A stretch of 12,444 nucleotides of DNA from Candidatus Magasanikbacteria bacterium RIFCSPLOWO2_02_FULL_44_11 (GCA_001783035.1 MFQK01000048.1:9244-21687); one strand, 5' to 3'; numbered from the stretch's first letter, positions 4,807 to 12,203 are shown. Translations and numbers: made by a program. The notes: generated by a model from the letters alone, not told the origin.

Positions 4807-6021
4807 CCAAATGATGGCGGCGAGTATCCAAAAAAGAAAAGCGAGGTCATTTTTGAAATAAGGGACATCGACCAGGCCGTGAACCAAAAAAATTACCAAA
4901 GCGGCAAGTAATGACGCGCCGGGTAGTCGGTTGGTTTGATAGAACTCTTTCGCTTTATTGAAAAGGAGGATAAAAATTATAATAAAACCGATCATTCCGA
5001 AAAGCCCGATCTCAGTCCAAAAATTTAAGAAAACGTTATGCGGATAGATGAGACGTTCAATTTCTTGCGGAGTGTAAAATGGTTTCTGGACTTTCCTAAA
5101 AAACTGGCGAATACCGGCTCCAAAAACAAAATTCTTAGGTGAAGCGGACAGATAATTCCATGAATACGACCACAAAGTCAGCCGGTTTGAACCGGATTTT
5201 TCTTTAGCAAGTAGCAAGCTGGAAATTGGTGGGAGTGAACCGACGACAAGAGCAAAAACCAGTGCCATCAGGGTACTTTTTTTATAGCCAATAAAAAAGA
5301 GAAATATCAGGCCGCCCGCAAATAACGCGAGCCAAGCACCCAGCGATTTGGTGAGAATAAGAGTGACGATCGATAGGCCGGTCGCGAGCAAAATAATTTT
5401 TTTTCGGCTATTATTTTGGTCGGCCCAAAAAATACCGGCCAAGGCGACCAGCGGGGCGAGGTAAAGAGCGACGGCATTTGGCGAGGTAAAGAAAGAGGTC
5501 ACGCGGCCAAAGAGTTCATCATCCCATAATGACGGCGGATACCAAGCGCCGGTTATTTTTTGAATAATACCCAAGCAATTGATACTGATGGTTGAAAGGA
5601 TCAAAGCAAAAACCAAATGTTTGGCGGAAATTTCTTTCCTGCGGCCGATAAGGATAATAAAAAAAACGAGCGGTTCAAGAAAATACGCGCGCCACTGGCC
5701 GAGTGAATAGAACCACATGTCGCTGACGAAAATTCCCGCCACCGAAGTAATAAAAAAGACACCAAGCGCGGCGGCAAAAACACGATTTTGTTTAAAGAAC
5801 GTTTGAATCACCGGCAGATCATTTTTAGCGTAACGGACCAGCCACACCAATACTATAACGCCAAATTCCAGCTCAAGAAGCGTGGATGGAAGCGGTCCGA
5901 TGGAAAAACGGATTAAATAACTTGGTAATGTGATGATAAAAAGTTGTACGGCCAGCCGAAAATATTTTACCGACAGGAATGTGAAGGCGACGAGGTATAA
6001 TCCTAAAAGAATCATCAACAT
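4753..6021 (-). CDS. O-antigen ligase/polymerase-like (Wzy_C) membrane protein
   Basis: 422 residues, about eleven to twelve hydrophobic segments across the whole length. The Wzy/WaaL-type periplasmic loop lies at about 273-330: SNRLTLWSYSWNYLSASP (278-295, with R280), FVFGAGIRQF (298-307) and YPHNVFLNFWTEIGLFG (326-342, with H328). Arg and His in this loop are the functionally important residues of O-antigen ligases and polymerases. An earlier conserved patch is GRVTSFFTSPNAVALYLAP (172-190). It probably polymerises or attaches a surface polysaccharide; ligase and polymerase cannot be separated by sequence. It is the third gene of the minus-strand operon, starting 1 nt after the Nudix stop, and overlaps mgtC tail-to-tail. 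Confidence 0.82.
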   Translation of the reverse strand: MLMILLGLYLVAFTFLSVKYFRLAVQLFIITLPSYLIRFSIGPLPSTLLELEFGVIVLVWLVRYAKNDLPVIQTFFKQNRVFAAALGVFFITSVAGIFVSDMWFYSLGQWRAYFLEPLVFFIILIGRRKEISAKHLVFALILSTISINCLGIIQKITGAWYPPSLWDDELFGRVTSFFTSPNAVALYLAPLVALAGIFWADQNNSRKKIILLATGLSIVTLILTKSLGAWLALFAGGLIFLFFIGYKKSTLMALVFALVVGSLPPISSLLLAKEKSGSNRLTLWSYSWNYLSASPKNFVFGAGIRQFFRKVQKPFYTPQEIERLIYPHNVFLNFWTEIGLFGMIGFIIIFILLFNKAKEFYQTNRLPGASLLAALVIFLVHGLVDVPYFKNDLAFLFWILAAIIWSLSLRTTKLPIIEHEQK

Positions 6022-6022
6022 A

Positions 6023-6571
6023 CTACCATTTAAATTCTTTGCGTTTCAACATCTCGTTGAAGCGGATGATATTGTAGGAGATGAATTCATTTTCGATAGT
6101 GCCGTCGAGCGCCATTTGCACGGCTTTTTTGAATGGTACAAATTGGAATTTAATAAATTCACCCGGGTCGCGATCGAGCGGCTGCCAATATAAATCGCGG
6201 GCTGAATAAATATAGATGTTCCAGAGCAAAGTGCCGGAGGGTGATTTTTTTTGGATGAGTTTCATTTTTTTGGCGCCAAAACCAGTCTCTTCGCGCAATT
6301 CTCGCAAAGCGGCTTGTTTGGGTGATTCGCCGGCCTTGTCCATACGACCGCCAGGCAGGAACCAGACGTTATGTTTGTATCCCGGCCGATGCTCGCGAAT
6401 CATTAAGAGCTCATTTTTTTTATTGAACGCCAAAACGCTGACGCTGTTGGGTCGTTCGCAATATTCGATCATCTTTTTTCGGCCATTGGGCAGCATAATG
6501 ATGCGCCGATGGATTTTGAAGATTATGCCGTTATAGACAACCTTATCGTTTCCAAAAACAGCTTTAGACAT
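6023..6571 (-). CDS. Nudix hydrolase
   Basis: 182 residues with a Nudix box at 75-98: GGRMDKAGESPKQ followed by AALRELREETGF. The catalytic core REL-REETG (R90, E94, E95) is complete. The spacing between the leading glycine and E82 is one residue longer than the textbook G-x5-E. The lead-in FLPGG and the upstream substrate-binding strand ERPNSVSVLAF resemble ADP-ribose/nucleotide-sugar pyrophosphatases (NudF-like), so an NDP-linked metabolite is a plausible substrate; this is inference. It sits 4 nt after the MFS-like gene and 1 nt before the O-antigen ligase-like gene, an operon setting consistent with nucleotide-sugar turnover. No Shine-Dalgarno is seen. Confidence 0.88.
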   Translation of the reverse strand: MSKAVFGNDKVVYNGIIFKIHRRIIMLPNGRKKMIEYCERPNSVSVLAFNKKNELLMIREHRPGYKHNVWFLPGGRMDKAGESPKQAALRELREETGFGAKKMKLIQKKSPSGTLLWNIYIYSARDLYWQPLDRDPGEFIKFQFVPFKKAVQMALDGTIENEFISYNIIRFNEMLKRKEFKW

Positions 6572-6575
6572 ACAA

Positions 6576-7205
6576 TTACTTTACGGTCGTTTGCTTATTG
6601 AATTTTAATTTGATGCTAACAGGGAGAAAAACAGGGCACGAGGTTTCTTGTTTAAAGATAGATATGAGAAATAGTGAACCAATAAAGGACATAATTGAAA
6701 CGATGACAAACAGGACATTGAAGGAATAATTTTGGGCGAAATAGGCGCCGATCGCCGCCGCGCTGGCCATACCAAAACTAGTCATGGTGTCGTAGACACC
6801 AAATTCGTAACCGGCTTTATCTTGGTTCAGATAGCGATTGAATAAGACGCGCCAGGTGGGGTAGGCCAGAGCCTGGCCCAGCCCGTACAATACTTGGATA
6901 ACATAGACATCAATAACGCTACGGCAAAAAATATAACCGATCGGGACCAGGCTGATGAGGGTCGCGCCGACAATCATAGCGTTCAATTCGCGGCAATTTC
7001 CTTTTTCTTCGTCGGCCCATTTGCCGACAATGATTTGGAATATGGCCTTTGTAAACAATTGGATGGTGACAGCCATGCCGACCGAGGCGACGGTAGCCTG
7101 GCCGATATTATTGAGTATGAAAACCGCAAAAATCGGTGAGATCAGGGCAAAGCTGCTTAAAATAAACATGTCGCTGATAATAAGTGTTCGGAGAGCTCGT
7201 TTCAT
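6576..7205 (-). CDS. Half-size MFS-like membrane protein (six segments)
   Basis: 209 residues with six predicted membrane segments (about 8-31, 39-60, 76-94, 99-115, 141-157 and 163-184). The loop after segment 2 reads IVGKWADEEKGNCREL (59-74), which matches MFS motif A (GxLaDrxGrr) loosely. Segment 4 carries QVLYGLGQALAYPTWR, also MFS-like. Classical MFS transporters have twelve segments (about 400 residues); this one ends after six, with a soluble tail of about 23 residues. No second half is found downstream, where the Nudix gene starts 4 nt later. It may work as a dimer or be a reduced family member. It is the first gene of the minus-strand operon. Substrate unknown. Confidence 0.7.
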   Translation of the reverse strand: MKRALRTLIISDMFILSSFALISPIFAVFILNNIGQATVASVGMAVTIQLFTKAIFQIIVGKWADEEKGNCRELNAMIVGATLISLVPIGYIFCRSVIDVYVIQVLYGLGQALAYPTWRVLFNRYLNQDKAGYEFGVYDTMTSFGMASAAAIGAYFAQNYSFNVLFVIVSIMSFIGSLFLISIFKQETSCPVFLPVSIKLKFNKQTTVK

Positions 7206-7222
7206 AATCGAGTGGAGTGGGT

Positions 7223-7264
7223 AAAAAACAAGTTTATTTGTTTTTTCTAACGAATGAGATTATA
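7223..7264 (-). promoter_or_regulatory. -10 element and AT-rich leader hairpin before the MFS-like operon
   Basis: On the minus strand a perfect TATAAT (7264-7259) lies 54 nt upstream of the MFS-like ATG, but no convincing -35 is at the right distance. In the leader, AAAAAACAA (7223-7231) and TTGTTTTTT (7238-7246) form a 9-bp A/T-rich hairpin, possibly regulatory or just low-complexity sequence. Confidence 0.4.
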
Positions 7265-7305
7265 TCGCAGAATATATAGCTTCATTGTAGCAGCGACGGG
7301 AGCGC

Positions 7306-7334
7306 TTGTCTATGTGGTGTGGTAGTGCTATATT
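7306..7334 (+). promoter_or_regulatory. Promoter of the coiled-coil gene pair
   Basis: TTGTCT (7306-7311), a 17-nt spacer and TATATT (7329-7334) preceded by TGC, an extended -10. Transcription would start near 7341, leaving a leader of about 37 nt before the ATG at 7378. This shows that the TTG at 7306 is not the translation start. Confidence 0.65.
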
Positions 7335-7377
7335 TATACCAACAATAAGTTTAACGTGTTTTTTATACCATAAAAAT

Positions 7378-8682
7378 ATGCCTGAAAGACCACCAACAGA
7401 GACGCAGGAGGAAATAGACCCAAATGACGTCGAAGAAGTAATAGAAGAAAACGTCGCGGTTCCCGGAGAGACTCCAAACCAGAAACCATATCTCGTAGAA
7501 AATAACCGGGTAAGGAAAGGTAAAAACGTGCTTGTCGGAAGATTTGAGATTGCTTATAACCAGTTTTGGATTGACCGCCACCAGAAACAAACTGTCGAAA
7601 TAAAAAATAAAATAGATGGCGTGGATATAAAAATTGGGGCACTTGACCGATCTATAAAAGAAATCGCCTCTGTTATTAATGATTTGAAACGGCAAGGTGT
7701 TCCTGGTGGGGAATCATTGAAATTAAAACTGAAAGAAATTGAACGAAAAATGGTCGTCTTGAAGAATGAAAAAGACAAGCTGCAAACCAAATTTGATGTA
7801 AAAGAAAATAAGATGAAGTTAAACACCAATCAACGGGATGCCGTTGCCAACAAACTTATCAGGCATTACGATGAGAAGCTGGAACCGATGGAAGGTGAAT
7901 TGGAAAGTCTGGCAACAACCCTAGACGAAACAGACCTCTTGGTGGCGGTGACTGAGGCCAGACACAATGGTTTATTAGAGAGATTAAGCGAAATAGAAGA
8001 AAAAAAAACACAAGTGGAAGAAGCTTTGAAAAAAATTGGTATGTCGGCCAGGGAAATTAGTAAATTTGAAGCGGTCACGGCGTTGCACGATATTTTGGTT
8101 TCTGGTCGTGCCACCATTAAAAATGAAAAAGAGGATTTGAAACAAAGGAAAGCGGTAATACAGAAAGAAATCGCGGCAGTTGACGCAAAGGCCGGCCCCT
8201 ATCGGGACAAAAAGGAAGCGTTCGTGCGTATAAAGTCTGGCCGACCGATTGAGATGAAGTTGGCCGAACGAACGAAAGAAAATGAGTTTACCGGTCAGGA
8301 AGATATAAAAGCGCACCCCCGAGCCAGCCGAGCAGAAGCCGCGCCCGCCAGCGAAAAATCGTCGCCAGAAACAGCGCCGGTCAAAGAGGGTGACAAAGGC
8401 CGTTACAGTGTGAGCGCGTTTGTTGGAGGTTGGAATAAGCATCTTGAAAAAGATTATGGCGCTGCTGCCACCGGTGAAATGATCGATCTTGATGATTTTA
8501 TCGGAGCGACAAAATTACCGGAAGATTTTAAGATGAATTCTAAAGACTTCAAAAATATTGCCGGAAAGTATTCAAAGCTGCGAAATAAACCAACTGACAA
8601 GCTGAATAAAACTGAAAAGAGCGACGGCGTTGTTGATAAATTTTTCGATGGAATCATAAATTCTTTTTTAAATATTAAATGA
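7378..8682 (+). CDS. Long coiled-coil protein of unknown function
   Basis: I choose the ATG at 7378 (434 residues) because the frame upstream of it contains the promoter. I do not recognise a family. Residues 1-40 are acidic and proline-containing. From about 45 to 290 the protein is rich in Lys/Glu/Leu heptads typical of a long coiled coil (for example LKLKLKEIERKMVVLKNEKD and LLERLSEIEEKKTQVEEALK). A disordered Ala/Pro/Ser/Glu linker follows (about 310-335), and then a compact C-terminal region with VSAFVGGWNKHLEKDYG, DLDDFIGATKLPEDF and a hydrophobic end (FFDGIINSFLNI). There is no signal peptide or membrane segment, so it is probably cytoplasmic and possibly structural. The stop overlaps the next gene by 4 bp. 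Confidence 0.75.
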   Translation: MPERPPTETQEEIDPNDVEEVIEENVAVPGETPNQKPYLVENNRVRKGKNVLVGRFEIAYNQFWIDRHQKQTVEIKNKIDGVDIKIGALDRSIKEIASVINDLKRQGVPGGESLKLKLKEIERKMVVLKNEKDKLQTKFDVKENKMKLNTNQRDAVANKLIRHYDEKLEPMEGELESLATTLDETDLLVAVTEARHNGLLERLSEIEEKKTQVEEALKKIGMSAREISKFEAVTALHDILVSGRATIKNEKEDLKQRKAVIQKEIAAVDAKAGPYRDKKEAFVRIKSGRPIEMKLAERTKENEFTGQEDIKAHPRASRAEAAPASEKSSPETAPVKEGDKGRYSVSAFVGGWNKHLEKDYGAAATGEMIDLDDFIGATKLPEDFKMNSKDFKNIAGKYSKLRNKPTDKLNKTEKSDGVVDKFFDGIINSFLNIK

Positions 8683-8951
8683 TAGTTATGACAGCGAACC
8701 ATATTGTGCAATCTAACCAGAATATCCAAAGCGCGAAAAATCAGCTCACTGATTTGATTGTTGAAGCTAAAAAAGTTACTAAAGAAATTGATAAAACAAA
8801 TAAAGAGTCGAACAAAGAAATGGATGTACTTGAGGTGAAGGCAATTAAGTCTATAAAAAAGGTACAACAAATCCAGTCTGATCTCGATCGAATAGAAGAA
8901 AAAGCCGGTGAAGAGCTGAATAAATTAGCTTCACAACAGACAGAAGATTAA
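8679..8951 (+). CDS. Small coiled-coil protein coupled to the long one
   Basis: 90 residues, almost entirely one helix: NQNIQSAKNQLTDLIVEAKK and then repeating Lys/Glu/Ile/Leu heptads (VKAIKSIKKVQQIQSDLDRI). It has no aromatic core, cysteine or membrane segment. Its ATG overlaps the stop of the preceding gene (ATGA), so both are made together and may form a mixed coiled-coil complex. Met4 (8688) is an alternative start. No function can be assigned. The transcript ends at the hairpin 33 nt downstream. Confidence 0.7.
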   Translation: MIVMTANHIVQSNQNIQSAKNQLTDLIVEAKKVTKEIDKTNKESNKEMDVLEVKAIKSIKKVQQIQSDLDRIEEKAGEELNKLASQQTED

Positions 8952-8983
8952 GTCGGCGAGAAATATTATTAAGCTAAAATCAG

Positions 8984-9018
8984 AACACGGCAGGATTGAC
9001 AAACGCCGTGTTTTTTGA
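8984..9018 (+). terminator. Terminator of the coiled-coil gene pair
   Basis: An 8-bp perfect stem AACACGGC (8984-8991) and GCCGTGTT (9005-9012) with a 13-nt loop, running into T9011-9016. The same bases carry the next gene's promoter. Confidence 0.75.
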
Positions 9019-9024
9019 TATAAT
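8996..9024 (+). promoter_or_regulatory. Full-consensus promoter of the 69-residue protein
   Basis: TTGACA (8996-9001), a 17-nt spacer and TATAAT (9019-9024) with TGA before it (extended -10): every element is at consensus. The -35 lies in the loop of the upstream terminator and the spacer in its right arm and U tract. Expected start near 9031. Confidence 0.9.
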
Positions 9025-9039
9025 ATGTAGTGCGTTGAT

Positions 9040-9075
9040 GATCTCATAGTGAGGTCTAAATACGTTAAAAAGGAG
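9040..9075 (+). promoter_or_regulatory. Leader hairpin and Shine-Dalgarno of the 69-residue protein
   Basis: GATCTCA (9040-9046) and TGAGGTC (9050-9056) form a 7-bp hairpin with one G-U pair and a 3-nt loop near the mRNA 5' end. AAGGAG (9070-9075) lies 6 nt before the ATG at 9082 and decides that start over the in-frame GTG at 9049. It is the only strong Shine-Dalgarno I find in this window. Confidence 0.75.
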
Positions 9076-9081
9076 TTCAAA

Positions 9082-9291
9082 ATGCCGAAAATCGGCAAAG
9101 TGAACGTGCCTGGAACGACCCACACTCGTCCGGTGTTTCGTGACGCGGCCGGGAATACTTATCTCGGATTTCACGGGCGTGGTGCCCGGGTAGCAATCGG
9201 TAAGAGCCGCGACGGAGCCGATGCTTTCGAGAAAGCGAGCTTCGAAGCTGCCAAGGCCGCTTCGCCAAAGAAGCGCGGGTGGCTCTGGTAA
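9082..9291 (+). CDS. Small basic GC-rich protein of unknown function, probably highly expressed
   Basis: 69 residues beginning MPKIGKVNVPGTTHTRPVFR. It is rich in Gly, Ala, Lys and Arg, with FRDAAGNTYLGFHGRGARVA in the middle, an Ala-rich helical stretch (DAFEKASFEAAKAASP) and a basic tryptophan-containing end (KKRGWLW). No family is recognised and there is no signal or membrane segment. The first half looks like short beta strands and the second like a helix. Codons are clearly more GC-rich than in the neighbours (GCC, CGC, GGC, ATC). The gene stands alone between a consensus promoter with Shine-Dalgarno and a strong terminator, the layout of an abundant small protein. A nucleic-acid-binding role would fit the charge but is a guess. 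Confidence 0.75.
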   Translation: MPKIGKVNVPGTTHTRPVFRDAAGNTYLGFHGRGARVAIGKSRDGADAFEKASFEAAKAASPKKRGWLW

Positions 9292-9327
9292 ACCGCTCGT
9301 CCGGCGCCAACAAAGTTAGATCTTTCG

Positions 9328-9386
9328 GACTCGTCGACCTGGTCAGTCGCCCTAGCGATATGATTAGGTCGGCGAGTCTTTCTTTA
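9328..9386 (+). terminator. Strong terminator after the 69-residue protein
   Basis: A 13-bp stem 9328-9340 (GACTCGTCGACCT) and 9366-9378 (AGGTCGGCGAGTC) with one G-U pair, a small inner TCGC/GCGA hairpin in the loop, then TTTCTTTATT. Confidence 0.85.
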
Positions 9387-9418
9387 TTGCAGCCTCTAAG
9401 GTTGTTTTTGTTTTTTCC

Positions 9419-9447
9419 TTGACAAACGCAACTTTGTTGCGTATAGT
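9419..9447 (+). promoter_or_regulatory. znu operon promoter with embedded operator
   Basis: TTGACA (9419-9424), a 17-nt spacer and TATAGT (9442-9447). Within the spacer sits a perfect inverted repeat ACGCAAC-TTT-GTTGCGT (9426-9442), touching the -10. A repressor bound here would block RNA polymerase; for a zinc importer a Zur/Fur-type or DtxR-type metal repressor is the natural candidate, though the sequence is not a textbook Zur box. A second TATAAT (9473-9478) lies 6 nt before the znuA ATG and could give a leaderless transcript. Confidence 0.75.
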
Positions 9448-9484
9448 ACTTTTATACTCTTATTATATAGGCTATAATAATGTT

Positions 9485-10438
9485 ATGACCCGTTTACAGA
9501 AAATAATCGCCGTATTTATCGCCGCCGCCCTACTTACAACAGGAGCCTACGCTTTTTATCGCGAAAAATCTGAAGCGGGACCGAAGAACGGCACGCCAGA
9601 TGATAAGCTGGTCGTGGCGGCTTCAATTTTTCCGCTGGCGGATATTGTGCGACAAGTCGGGGGAGAAAAAGTGCAAGTTATCTCGATTTTGGCGCCCGGT
9701 ATGAGCGAGCACACTTATGAGCCGACGCCATTAGCGGTGAAGAGCGTCCAAAAAGCCGCTATGTTTATTAAAATCGGTTATGGTTTGGACGATTGGACGG
9801 ATAAGATCGCGCAAAGCGTTGACGAATCGCTGCCGATCAAGGATGTGTCGGATGGCATCGTACTTCCCGAAAGTGAAGAAGAGCATGGTGATGAAGATGT
9901 TGAAAAAGGAGTGGGCTTTCCCGATGCCAGCTACGATCCCCACTATTTTTTGCAGCTTGAAAATGGCGCCATAATCGCCGAAACGGTAGCCGGATTTTTA
10001 AGTGCGGCCGATTCCAAAAATGCCGTGACATACCTCGCCAATGCCGAGCGATATGCTAAAACTTTACGCGAGGAGGATGCTATTATAAAACAGAAATTTG
10101 CATTTTTACCAAACAAAAAAATTGTGACTTTCCACGATGCCTGGTATTATTTTGCCAAACACTATGGTCTGGAAATCACCGGTACGTTTGAACCGTTTGC
10201 AGGGCGTGAACCATCGCCGCAATATTTAGTTGATTTCATCAAACAGATCCGCGAGGATGAAATTAAAGTGTTATTTACCGAGCCGCAATTTTCTTCGGAG
10301 GCGATTAGCCAGATTGCCGACAATCTTGGAATACGCCTCGGCGTACTCGATCCGATTGGGGGCACGGCGCAAACAAATTCTTATCTCAATCTTATTAAAT
10401 ACAATGCCGAGACGATTTACGACGCTTTAAGCCAATAA
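9485..10438 (+). CDS. znuA: Zinc ABC transporter substrate-binding protein
   Basis: The ATG at 9485 (317 residues) is preferred because the frame upstream of it covers the promoter. It is a cluster A-I (ZnuA/TroA) binding protein. An N-terminal hydrophobic segment (6-24) has no lipobox cysteine, so it is an anchor or signal peptide, not a lipoprotein. The metal site can be traced: H76 in GMSEHTYEPTP, H153 in DPHYF, H217 in FHDAWYYFAKHYG and D289 in LDPIGG. Three histidines favour zinc over manganese; manganese proteins usually have Glu in place of the third. A short acidic/His loop, EEEHGDEDVE (131-140), lies where ZnuA proteins carry their His-rich loop. It is 2 nt from znuC in one operon. 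No Shine-Dalgarno is seen. Confidence 0.92.
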   Translation: MTRLQKIIAVFIAAALLTTGAYAFYREKSEAGPKNGTPDDKLVVAASIFPLADIVRQVGGEKVQVISILAPGMSEHTYEPTPLAVKSVQKAAMFIKIGYGLDDWTDKIAQSVDESLPIKDVSDGIVLPESEEEHGDEDVEKGVGFPDASYDPHYFLQLENGAIIAETVAGFLSAADSKNAVTYLANAERYAKTLREEDAIIKQKFAFLPNKKIVTFHDAWYYFAKHYGLEITGTFEPFAGREPSPQYLVDFIKQIREDEIKVLFTEPQFSSEAISQIADNLGIRLGVLDPIGGTAQTNSYLNLIKYNAETIYDALSQ

Positions 10439-10440
10439 AA

Positions 10441-11145
10441 ATGTCTTTTTTAGATGTAAATAATTTATCGGTTTCTTATAGTTCACAGCCGGTGTTAGAT
10501 CGGGTGAGTTTCAATGTGGAAAAAGGTGAAATTATTTCCGTGGTCGGACCAAACGGTTCGGGCAAGTCGACTTTGGTGAAAGCGTTGCTCGGTCTTATTC
10601 CGAGTACGGGCGAAGTAAGTCTTAGCGGTCAAAAAATGATCAGAAGTTCGGCTTTGGCCGGCTATGTGCCGCAGCGGTTTGAGTTTGATAAAACATTTCC
10701 TTTAACAGTGCATGAATTTTTGTCACTCACTCACCGCAACCTGGCGGACTCTGAAAAAAAAGAACTTATTGAAGATTTGCAGGTTGACGGACTCTTTAGG
10801 AAGAAATTAGGCAGCTTGTCCGGCGGTCAGCTGCAACGAGTGTTGATTGTCCAAGCGCTCTTGGCGCGGCCACAAATTTTGATTCTTGATGAGCCGACTA
10901 CCGGTATAGATGTCAAAGGCACGCAGGATTTTTACAAACTCATTCAACATCTTAATCAGGAACACCAGGTAACGATTATGCTTGTATCGCACGAAACCGA
11001 TGTGGCGTATTCATTGTCGGATAAAGTGTTGTGTTTGGATAATTTGGCGTATCATTTGGAATATCCCAAGCGCGGTACTCGCGACGACCTGTTCAAAAAA
11101 ACGCACCACGACGACAAGTTGAAACCGTTGGATCATCTGGACTAA
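10441..11145 (+). CDS. znuC: Zinc ABC transporter ATP-binding protein
   Basis: 234 residues with all ABC ATPase motifs: Walker A GPNGSGKST (36-44), Q loop VPQR (76-79), signature LSGGQLQRV (126-134), Walker B ILILDEP (146-152), D loop and H-loop VSHE (182-185). It powers zinc import with ZnuB and ZnuA. The C-terminus (CLDNLAYHLEYPKR...) is typical of the metal-type importer family. It starts 2 nt after znuA and ends 1 nt before znuB, so all three are one transcript. Confidence 0.92.
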   Translation: MSFLDVNNLSVSYSSQPVLDRVSFNVEKGEIISVVGPNGSGKSTLVKALLGLIPSTGEVSLSGQKMIRSSALAGYVPQRFEFDKTFPLTVHEFLSLTHRNLADSEKKELIEDLQVDGLFRKKLGSLSGGQLQRVLIVQALLARPQILILDEPTTGIDVKGTQDFYKLIQHLNQEHQVTIMLVSHETDVAYSLSDKVLCLDNLAYHLEYPKRGTRDDLFKKTHHDDKLKPLDHLD

Positions 11146-11146
11146 T

Positions 11147-11944
11147 ATGATACTTGAATTATTGTCTTACTCTTTCGTACAGCGCGCCATTATTTCCGGG
11201 ATGTGCGCCGGTATTCTTTTGGCCGTGCTGGGTATTTTTGTGACGCTAAAAAGAATGTCTTTTTTTAGCGACGGCGTGGCCCATGCTTCTTTGGTGGGGG
11301 TTGCGCTGGGACTTTTATTTCATCGCGAACCGTTGATTTACGCGGTTATCTTTAGCGTCGTGTTTGCGATCGCGATTTTTTTTCTCGAACAAAAAACGAC
11401 GATTGCAACCGATTCGCTTTTGGCTATTCTTTTTACTTCAAGTCTGGCGCTCGGTATCGTCCTGATAAACTTGCAAAGCGGGTTTCAACCGGACTTAATA
11501 TCTTATCTTTTCGGTAATATTTTAACTATCCGCACCTTTGAAGTTTGGCTCATCGCCGGCCTGTCGGTTCTGATCGCCGGCTTCATTTATTGGAAATACC
11601 GGACTTATTTGCTTTTGTCATTAAATGAAGAAGTTGCCGCTTTGGCCGGCATCCACACCAAATCATACCAACTCTTATTGTATGTGATTTTGGCGGTCGC
11701 CACCGTGCTCAGCATTAAAGTGCTCGGCATTATGCTCGTGAGCGCGTTATTAATAATTCCGGTTTCTTCGGCAAAATTATTGGCCGGCTCTTCGAGGCAA
11801 TTAGCTATACTGAGCATTCTTTTTTCCGAACTGGCCATTATTTTAGGTATGTTTACGTCGTTGGTTTTGAATTTGCCGGTCGGTTCGGTCATTGTGCTTT
11901 CGGCTACTTTTTTATTTATCTTAGCCCTTGTTTTTAAGCGTTAA
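11147..11944 (+). CDS. znuB: Zinc ABC transporter permease
   Basis: 265 residues, about eight membrane segments, ABC-3 family. Visible signatures are MSFFSDGVAHASLVGVALG (37-55), the conserved cytoplasmic LNEEVAALAGI and the C-terminal ISIKVLGIMLVSALLIIPVS-type helix (VLSIKVLGIMLVSALLIIP). It forms the membrane channel of the importer. It is the last gene of the operon and ends 4 nt before a hairpin terminator shared with the convergent small gene. Confidence 0.92.
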   Translation: MILELLSYSFVQRAIISGMCAGILLAVLGIFVTLKRMSFFSDGVAHASLVGVALGLLFHREPLIYAVIFSVVFAIAIFFLEQKTTIATDSLLAILFTSSLALGIVLINLQSGFQPDLISYLFGNILTIRTFEVWLIAGLSVLIAGFIYWKYRTYLLLSLNEEVAALAGIHTKSYQLLLYVILAVATVLSIKVLGIMLVSALLIIPVSSAKLLAGSSRQLAILSILFSELAIILGMFTSLVLNLPVGSVIVLSATFLFILALVFKR

Positions 11945-11947
11945 AAA

Positions 11948-11972
11948 AAGCTACGATCGTGGCTTGTTTATT
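11948..11972. terminator. Bidirectional terminator between znuB and the amphi-Trp gene
   Basis: A 7-bp stem AAGCTAC (11948-11954) and GTGGCTT (11959-11965) with one G-U pair and a GATC loop. Plus-strand read-through ends in TTGTTTATT. On the minus strand the stem is followed by seven T, the better terminator. Confidence 0.65.
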
Positions 11973-11987
11973 ATGATGACGGGTTGG

Positions 11988-12203
11988 TTAGTCGTGTTTC
12001 CATTTTAATTGGAATTCAATTTCTTCATCGCCGCCTTCTCGTTCGTGCTCTATAGTAACTGTAGCATCGGAAGGAATATTCAGCCGTTTTCCATTTACTT
12101 GGATTATAAACGTCTTTTCTTTTTCTAGCGTATCGGCTAATCGACGAATTTTTTCTATAAACTGTTTCTTGGTATATTTTTTTTCCACGTCAATTTTTTT
12201 CAT
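11988..12203 (-). CDS. Amphi-Trp domain small protein
   Basis: 71 residues. A basic helical start (YTKKQFIEKIRRLADTLEKE) is followed by strands TFIIQVNGKRLNIPSDATVT and EEIEFQLKWKHD. The alternating pattern ending in a tryptophan fits the amphi-Trp domain family, short proteins of unknown function found widely in archaea and CPR bacteria. It is convergent with znuB, stands alone and has no Shine-Dalgarno. Alternative readings are any small alpha-beta protein; nothing catalytic is visible. Confidence 0.65.
   Translation of the reverse strand: MKKIDVEKKYTKKQFIEKIRRLADTLEKEKTFIIQVNGKRLNIPSDATVTIEHEREGGDEEIEFQLKWKHD

Noticed and set aside
7306..7377. TTG start for the long coiled-coil protein
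   Set aside because: The TTG is the first part of a TTGTCT -35 box with an extended -10 downstream; the ATG at 7378 fits better.
9419..9484. Upstream start for znuA
   Set aside because: The region is the promoter/operator; the anchor segment of ZnuA begins right after the ATG at 9485.
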